From Juglans regia (taxonomy: Eukaryota; Streptophyta; Magnoliopsida; Fagales; Juglandaceae): DNA of 64,000 bases. Positions 58,241 through 64,000 of this stretch are shown in pieces (the first letter of the stretch is position 1; the number at the start of each line of letters is the position of its first letter). The position numbers and the translations under genes were made by a program. The stretch spans positions 8,027,053 to 8,091,052 of the forward strand of contig NC_049905.1 in the NCBI RefSeq assembly GCF_001411555.2. Direction: 5' to 3'. The notes under the pieces were generated by a model. It ran no database searches, was not told the origin of the DNA, and saw only the letters and a program-made list of their open reading frames with translations.

Positions 58241-59280
58241 TTCTGGTAATGAGTTCAGTTTTTTGACAAAATCCTTTAATTCAGAAACCATATGAGTCTG
58301 TGAATTACTGAGTAACAAAGCATTCCATCAAAAAATGCTTCAATACAGTTAGACTTTATGGAAAGGAAGCGTTGAGAGATACTATGAGGATTGAAATATA
58401 TATGTGCAGTATAATGCCAAGATTTGATTGAAAGTATGGTTGAAAATAATGCTAAAATACCGACCGGTACCGGACACAACTCTAATAAGTTTAGCTGCTT
58501 TTATGTTAGAAGAATAATTATACCTATCATCCTCACACATTACAAACCACACCTATTTTAATTTTTTTTTTCATTTTTCCTATAACAAGTATGTGGTGTA
58601 TAGATGATAAGTAGAACAATTCAATTAGTCTAATAAAAATAGAATAAAATAAAAAATAATTTTAAAATACATAAAATATATAATGTGGAATGATGAGTAA
58701 CATCTCTCGTGCTAGAAACGTAGCCTAAATGGAATGCAGAAGAAAATGCATTTTGGATTGAGAAAAGATATTTGTAACCATAAATTGTGCAATCGTTGTG
58801 TAATCGTTTTGAAAAAAGTGAATAAAACATGAGACCTGCATGAAAAAAATTAATTTTTTAATAATAAATCTCACTCTTTTTCAACATAATTATACGATTT
58901 TTATATACTTTACAATTATATATAAAATTACTCTTTTAAATTTTCTTTTCATAGTGGGATGAAAAGAAACACATGCATAATTTTTAGTATAGACCATAGT
59001 TTTAAATTTTGGACCGTACCGGTACAGGCCGAAATTGAGGCCGATACGTCCAGTACTGAGTTCAGTTTTTCTGGTAATGAGTTTAGTTTTTTGACAAAAT
59101 CCTTTAATCAGAAACAGTCTGCGTCTGCGAGTTACTGAGTAACAAAGCATTCCATCAAAAAACGCTTCAATACAGTTAGACTTTCTGGAAAGGAAGCGTT
59201 GAGAGATACTATGAGGATTGAAATATATATGTGCAGTATAATGCCAAGATTTGGTTGAAAATCTGGTTGAAAATAATGCC
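58241..59280. repeat. 212-bp direct repeats A and A' inside the MULE-type element
   Basis: A is 58241-58452 and A' is 59069-59280, both running from ttctggtaatgag to gttgaaaataatgc. They are offset by 828 bp and are closely similar. Between them lie scraps with ccgaccggtaccgg and ggaccgtaccggtacagg, and the 518-bp segment. Minus-strand open frames here (58276-58479, 58890-59333) come from the repeat and have no domain. Confidence 0.88.
58477..58994. repeat. Second copy of the 518-bp segment
   Basis: Matches 54160-54677 end to end. Here it sits between repeats A and A' inside the MULE-type element, so this copy is the probable derived one. Confidence 0.9.
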
Positions 59281-59819
59281 AAGAATCTGCAATCATACTG
59301 CAGATGGCAACTAAAGAGGAGAAGGGGACACACGAGTTTAGAGAATTCCGGGAAAAAGCAGACGAAGGTGAAGGGAAAAGGGAGAAGGGAGAAGGGGATG
59401 CACAGAAGATGAAGGAGAAGTGGTAAAGACTAAAGAGGAGAACTCGAGTAAAACGGTGTGCTTCATTAAATTACATGGCGGTTACTCAGCGTGTACACAG
59501 GCCGGTTGCATCTAGCCTTTTTCTAATTGAAAACGCATAGACGAAAAAAAATTGATCACTTACGAGCAAAGATCCCCGAAGATATGATCGCAGGTTCTGA
59601 GATTAATATCTGTGACGGAACAGAAAAGAAAAGACAAAATGTAAATAAAAAATGTTAGTGTTACCGAATGTTGGGTCTTGATAATTTTTTATTTATTTAG
59701 TAATTAAGAAAGTATTTTTTAATAATATTGTGAATTTTTTAAAAACATATTTGAAAATAGAAAAAAATAATTAAAAAATAAAAAAACATTTTTCTCCTTG
59801 AGGGTCTTGTGCTACGTCC

Positions 59820-62197
59820 TAGGGGTGGGCAGCGGGGCCCCGCCCCCGCCCCCGTTGCCCCGCTCCGCTTCCGCCCCGCCCCCGTGCGGCGGGCCGGATC
59901 ACCCCATCCGGCCGATGCAGGAGGTGGGGGCGGGATGGGGGTGACCCCCGCCCCATAAATACCCCGTCTCGCCCCGCATGTATTTAGATATATATTAATA
60001 TATTATATATTTATATATATAAAAAAAAAAACCAGGCACATGCCAGGGTTTATAACAAAACCCACCCCTCGCCCCCGCCCCCCTCCCGATTCCCATTTCC
60101 CTTCACTGACTTCTCCCTCGCTCTCAGTCTCTCCCTCTCTCTGAATGTTGCATTGGGACATCTGAAGACCAATTTTAGAGAGGCAAATAAGACACTCATG
60201 GGTGATGAGTGTCTGCATGTGAGATGTGCGGCACATATTCTGAATCTGATTGTCACTAATGGTTTGATGGATCTTCATGACTCGATTGCTCGAGTTAGGA
60301 CTGCTGTGAGATGTGTGAGATCTTCTCCTTCGAGGTTGTAGAAATTCAAGATTGATGCGAGATCTGCGGGCCTAACATCTAAGAAAAGTCTTTGTACTGA
60401 TATATCTGCACGATGGAACTCAAAATTTCTGATGTTGGTGGCTGCCCAAGAATATAAGGTGGCATTTGTATTATTGGTTGACAAAGACATCCAACATGTT
60501 AGATATTTTAATGATCACGGGGGATTGGGGAAACCCGTAGATGATGATTGAGAAATTGTAGCTATTTTTGTAGAGTTTTTGAGACCTTTTTACGATGTCA
60601 CCACGAGGCTATCTGGAACTTTGTACCCTACATCCAATGTTGCTCTCTGGAACTTTTTAACTAGGGCAAATATTTTGTTATATGTAGCTGTTGTCTTTGA
60701 CCCGAGGTATAAGTTGGATGGCATGATATTTGGATTGGACCTTGCGTACGGGCAAGTATGGGCGGAGCTTATTGCAGCAAGGGTTCATGAAACCCTTACT
60801 AGATTATTTGATGACTTTTCCACCCTGCTGGGTGATAATATTGCGGCACCTACACTTACCCCCTCAGCCTCAGGCTCACAGTTTCCTAAAGTTGAGGTTG
60901 AAAAAGACGTAGATTGGAGTGGGGTGAGAGGTATGAGTAGACCCCCTTCTTCCGGAGTTCTGTAGAGGCTCAGTTAGAGATAAACAGATACTTAGCAGTA
61001 GAGATTCTACCATTTTCACGAGATTTCGATATATTAAGTTGGTGGAAGGTGAATACCGGGAAGTATTCCATCCTTGGAGAGATAGCCTGCACACTTTTGG
61101 CTATCTCTGTTACCACAATAGCCTCAGAGTCGGCCTTTAGCACCGGAGAGTGTATATTAGATTTATTTCGGAGTTCATTAGCTCCTGCCACTGTGGAGGC
61201 TTTGATTTGCACGCCGAATTGGCTCAAAGGAACTTCATTTCATGTTTTGGATGTTCTTGAGTATGAGGAGGCCGACGTCGAGGTGGAGGGTGATGATCAG
61301 TCTGGATCTGGAATTTATTTTAATTTCATTTTCTAATTTCTTATTTTAATTTATTTATTTTCATTTAATCGGTATTCATTAATTTGATTTCAAATTTAAT
61401 ACTTATAATGATACATGAGACGGCGTCTACGGCTACCTCTGATGCAGTATGACTTTGTATTGGACTCACCATTGCCATGGTTTGCACAATTTCTCCATTA
61501 ATTATTTTTTGTATTTAAAATTTTGTTTCATCTTTATAACTTTTTAATTCTAATTTGTTTTATTTTTAACTTATTAATATTTTAGGTTTTATAACTTATT
61601 AACTTTTATGATCTTGATTTTCAGTCTCACAGCAATCAACACAACTCACCACTTAGTGAACTCACCACTACGGCTCCACCCCAAAATCAAATTGATCAAA
61701 TTTAAAAATTATGATTTTGTTAATTTACAATTAATTGTAATGTTACTACAATTGTTAATTGTACAATTTGTAATATTTATTTTTTTTAGAGGAGTTTGTA
61801 ATAATGTAATAATTTATTAGTTCTCTTAATTTGTATAATTGTAAACTATTTATTTTAGCATAGTTCCTTACTGTCTTAGTGATGATTATTACTTAATTAG
61901 TTAATTGTTGAAACTTAATATCTACTTAATAGTTCAATCTATGATTATATATATATGTATATATTATTTTTTTTTCTGTTTTTAAATCTATATATTTTTT
62001 AAGTTAAATTATGGGCTTAAAGTGGCCTAAAAACAAATTCTAGGCCCAACGTGGCCCAAAAACGGATTCTGGGTCATTTAGGGCTTAGCAAACTATACTG
62101 GGCCACCCTCGCACTCCAGCCAGCGGATAGGGGACTCCGCCCCTGCCTATGCTGGGGAGGGGTGGACCCGCCCCGTAGGGGGCGGGTATCACCCCTA
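59820..62197 (+). mobile_element. 2.38-kb hAT element, GGCGGGG family, N-terminus deleted
   Basis: The left end is TAGGGGTGGGCAGCGGGGC and the inverted right end TAGGGGTGATACCCGCCCC. Flanks are ctacgtcc (59812-59819) and ttacgtcc (62198-62205), one mismatch. Subterminal GGCGGGG/CCCCGCC motifs are dense at both ends. The first 190 bp is followed by a leader-like CT-rich stretch and then directly by the middle of a transposase. Confidence 0.92.
60153..61336 (+). pseudogene. hAT transposase, C-terminal two thirds
   Basis: In frame from about 60153: GDECLHVRCAAHILNLIV, two stops (60339-60341 and 60549-60551), FVEFLRPFYDVTTRLSGTLY, then DPRYKLDGM and on to 60965. A frameshift near 60945 leads to VEAQLEINRYL and the hATC domain, VTTIASESAFSTGE and LAPATVEALICTPNWL, ending at 61336. 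The BED finger and first catalytic Asp are missing because the element is internally deleted. It resembles the transposase at 3298-5518 in layout but belongs to a different hAT family. It cannot be functional. Confidence 0.92.
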
Positions 62198-62571
62198 TTA
62201 CGTCCTGTTGCACTGCTCATCCTATTGACAGAGAGCAATGATGAATCTTCGGGGACGCCAAAGTTTTTTATTTTAATTTCTTTCATAAATTTAAGTGGTA
62301 AAATAAATTTTTATGTAGTTTTTTCAAAGTATAATGAAGGCTGGGACAGATTTCAGTAATGTTTAGGTAATGAAATGAGAATTTGATTTTAAAAATTTTT
62401 TAAAATATTTTTCGTAAATATTATTTAAATAGAAAATATTTTTTAATATTAAAAGAATAACAAAGAACACTACTTTTGATCTTATCTGAAGGCCTTGTTT
62501 GGTTTTACGGATGATCTCCATCTATTTCATCCCATCTAATTTCATTTATTTTCATTGCAAAATTTAAACAC

Positions 62572-62731
62572 GAGTAATGCTATTTATCATCCTAATTCTC
62601 ATCTTACTATCACCATACCATGATGTGGTATTAGGTGATTGGAGACTATTTTTTATATGTCACTTATGAACCTATCATCTAATGTCACATCATGGGATGA
62701 TGAGAAAATAGATAATGAATAAATTTTTTCT
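62572..62731. mobile_element. Small MITE, second copy of 21503-21651
   Basis: Begins gagtaatgctatttatcatc and ends gataatgaataaatttttt. The inner words atgatgtggtattagg and cacttatgaac match the other copy in order. It sits inside a TTTGG-type MITE. Confidence 0.62.
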
Positions 62732-63459
62732 TTAAACACCATTAAAAAACAAACACATTTCAATTTTTTCATATAATCGTTACAATTTTTTCAAACTTTC
62801 AAACAAAATATAAAAAATAATTCAAAATTTTCAAATCTTAAAATAAAATAATATTAAAAAATTATATGTTAATAATATTTTAATTTTATAATATTTTTAT
62901 TCAGATTTTTTCTCTCTCATTTCCTATAACCCAATAAAATGTCATTAAGGCCATGTTTGGATATAAAAAGTCCTCCAAACTCATCTCAACCAATTTCATC
63001 TAATCATTACAATTTTTTTTTTAAATTTTTACACAAAATATAATAAAAAATTCAATTTTTCTAAATCAAATAATAATAATAATATTAAAAAATAATATTC
63101 TAAAAATTTATTCAACTTTCAACTTTTATTTCAGCTCATCTCATCTTAACTTAAACTCTTTTACTATTATTCATAAACTATCTCTTTAATATTCATAGAT
63201 TTTTTTACCTAATTTTATCTGTATAATTAATCGAGCTTTTTTTGAAGATACTTAAATAAATTTTAAGTACCTCCATATATACTGTTTGCTGTTTGTGTGA
63301 TTGTTTAACTTTTTATTTATAAAGAAAGTTTTATTTTCTTAATTTTCTAGGAGGGCCAAATGTTAGTTGTAAAGCCCACATTTCTGATTAATTTTTGTTC
63401 TGAAAACCTTTTTCTTTCGGGGGTTCTTGTGCAGTTTTATAATCAATGGGTTTTTGTTT

Positions 63460-63620
63460 CACTTCAAGAAATATGGCCATACATCTTTTGCCGCAACTTA
63501 AGTTTCGCGGCAAAAAATACTTTTTATGGCCAATTATTTCTAGTGGGCCTGACGACAACTTCAGTTATAATTGTACTGATTTTTTGTCCAAACATTGCAA
63601 CCCCCGGCCCCTTCTATGGT
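63460..63620. mobile_element. CACTA-like terminal fragment
   Basis: Starts cacttcaagaaatatggcc, followed by ttttgccgc...gcggcaaaa and tatggccaat motifs. Plant CACTA ends typically read CACTACAAGAAAAATGG, followed by similar gccg/cggc subterminal words. No matching right end is seen within the window, so it is a fragment and the right boundary is approximate. Confidence 0.45.
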
Positions 63621-64000
63621 CATTATTGTGTACGTGAACAAGAATTTGTCGAAGAGTTGGAAGGGACCTTTTTACAATGGAAAATAATTCAATTATATAA
63701 AATGATTATATAAAAATAAATTTATAAATTGATTTGACTTGATATAGTATATCAAAAAAGTTATTTTTATTATAAAGTAGATCTAACAAATTACATGAAA
63801 CCACATCAATTTTTTTTTTGTATGTAACAGTTCTCTTTTACAAATGCATTATATTTTTAATTGAAAAAATTATTTATATTTTTTATTTAAATATGCAAAG
63901 CTCACATTAATTATGTGGTCTAAGGTTTTTTCTTTTTCATTTTACTTTTGAGCAATTTCATGCTTAGTAGTTGTAAAACGTATACGTTTATTGAAGATGT

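Larger units (their letters stand above)
57896..59523. mobile_element. 1628-bp MULE-type element with duplicated cargo
   Basis: Flanked by a perfect 9-bp direct repeat, taattgaaa, at 57887-57895 and 59524-59532. The inverted ends are about 45 bp and imperfect: GAGAATTGCTACGTACCACC and then GG...GTAACCG at the left, GAAAAAGGCTAGATGCAACC and then GG...GTAACCGCC at the inverted right. A 9-bp duplication with long inverted ends is diagnostic of Mutator-like elements. No transposase is present. Inside are two 212-bp direct repeats around a 518-bp copy of a segment found 4.3 kb upstream, plus accggtac-rich scraps. Confidence 0.75.
62206..64000. other. Intergenic with MITEs and a CACTA-like end, no gene
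   Basis: About 62502-62945 is a TTTGG-type MITE carrying the small MITE at 62572-62731. About 62950-63215 is another (aaggccatgtttggat start). A CACTA-like end starts at 63460. The open frames at 63360-63713 lie across that end and have no domain. Confidence 0.45.

Noticed and set aside
57896..59523. A and A' repeats as LTRs of a small retroelement
   Set aside because: They lack TG...CA ends, a primer site and a polypurine tract, and they lie inside inverted ends with a 9-bp duplication, which fits a MULE better.
1..64000. CRISPR arrays, rRNA genes, organelle DNA or viral insertions
   Set aside because: None seen. The spaced repeats here are minisatellites or transposon ends, and the reverse transcriptase sequences are clearly Copia or LINE by domain order.

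Overview
This window looks like nuclear DNA of a woody core eudicot. It is AT-rich, with two intact plant genes in a sea of plant transposons. The many short elements ending in TTTGG...GATGAGATGAGATG suggest Fagales, perhaps the walnut family (Juglandaceae). That placement is a guess from repeat style, not a demonstrated assignment.

Only two loci look like functional host genes. (1) 17313-17846 (+) is an intronless gene for a SIAMESE/SMR-type cyclin-dependent kinase inhibitor, with a TATA box and a CT-rich leader. (2) 33984-36734 (-) is an eight-exon gene for an ankyrin-repeat/RING E3 ubiquitin ligase of the XBAT31 type (447 codons). Its eighth exon is best joined through a GC-AG intron. I see no functional link between the two.

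Layout. 1-10 kb: an old repeat (about 100-bp tandem units in a 671-bp higher-order repeat) was split by a 4.56-kb hAT transposon at 2209-6771 and by two hAT MITEs (512-1190, 7882-8529). 10.9-13.0 kb: a decayed minus-strand Copia element with gag and protease only. 13-22.9 kb: mostly unique sequence around the SMR gene, plus a SINE, a 146-bp CACTA element and a (TA)n-flanked Micron-like element. 22.9-27.7 kb: a nearly full-length but dead Copia element. 29.9-33.6 kb: a Gypsy scrap, a hAT end, and a hAT nested in a hAT. 34-36.9 kb: the XBAT31-like gene. 40-45.8 kb: a GC-rich hAT-like element, a cluster of gene fragments (GRF zinc finger, RFC3-like, FAR1-like) and another CCGGTT hAT MITE. 48.4-49.3 kb: a LINE tail inside a MITE. 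50.9-52.5 kb: a hAT-like element carrying a Tourist MITE. 56-59.5 kb: a fold-back element and a 1628-bp MULE-type element with a 9-bp target duplication and duplicated cargo. 59.8-62.2 kb: a second hAT with transposase remains.

The dominant theme is hAT activity. At least seven elements start TAGGGGTG (or close to it). Six have perfect or one-mismatch 8-bp target duplications. Each family has its own subterminal motif: CCGGTT, CGGTCC, GGAGTCGG or GGCGGGG. I saw no CRISPR array, rRNA, organelle insertion or viral gene. All statements come from reading the sequence and recalled family knowledge; no search was run.
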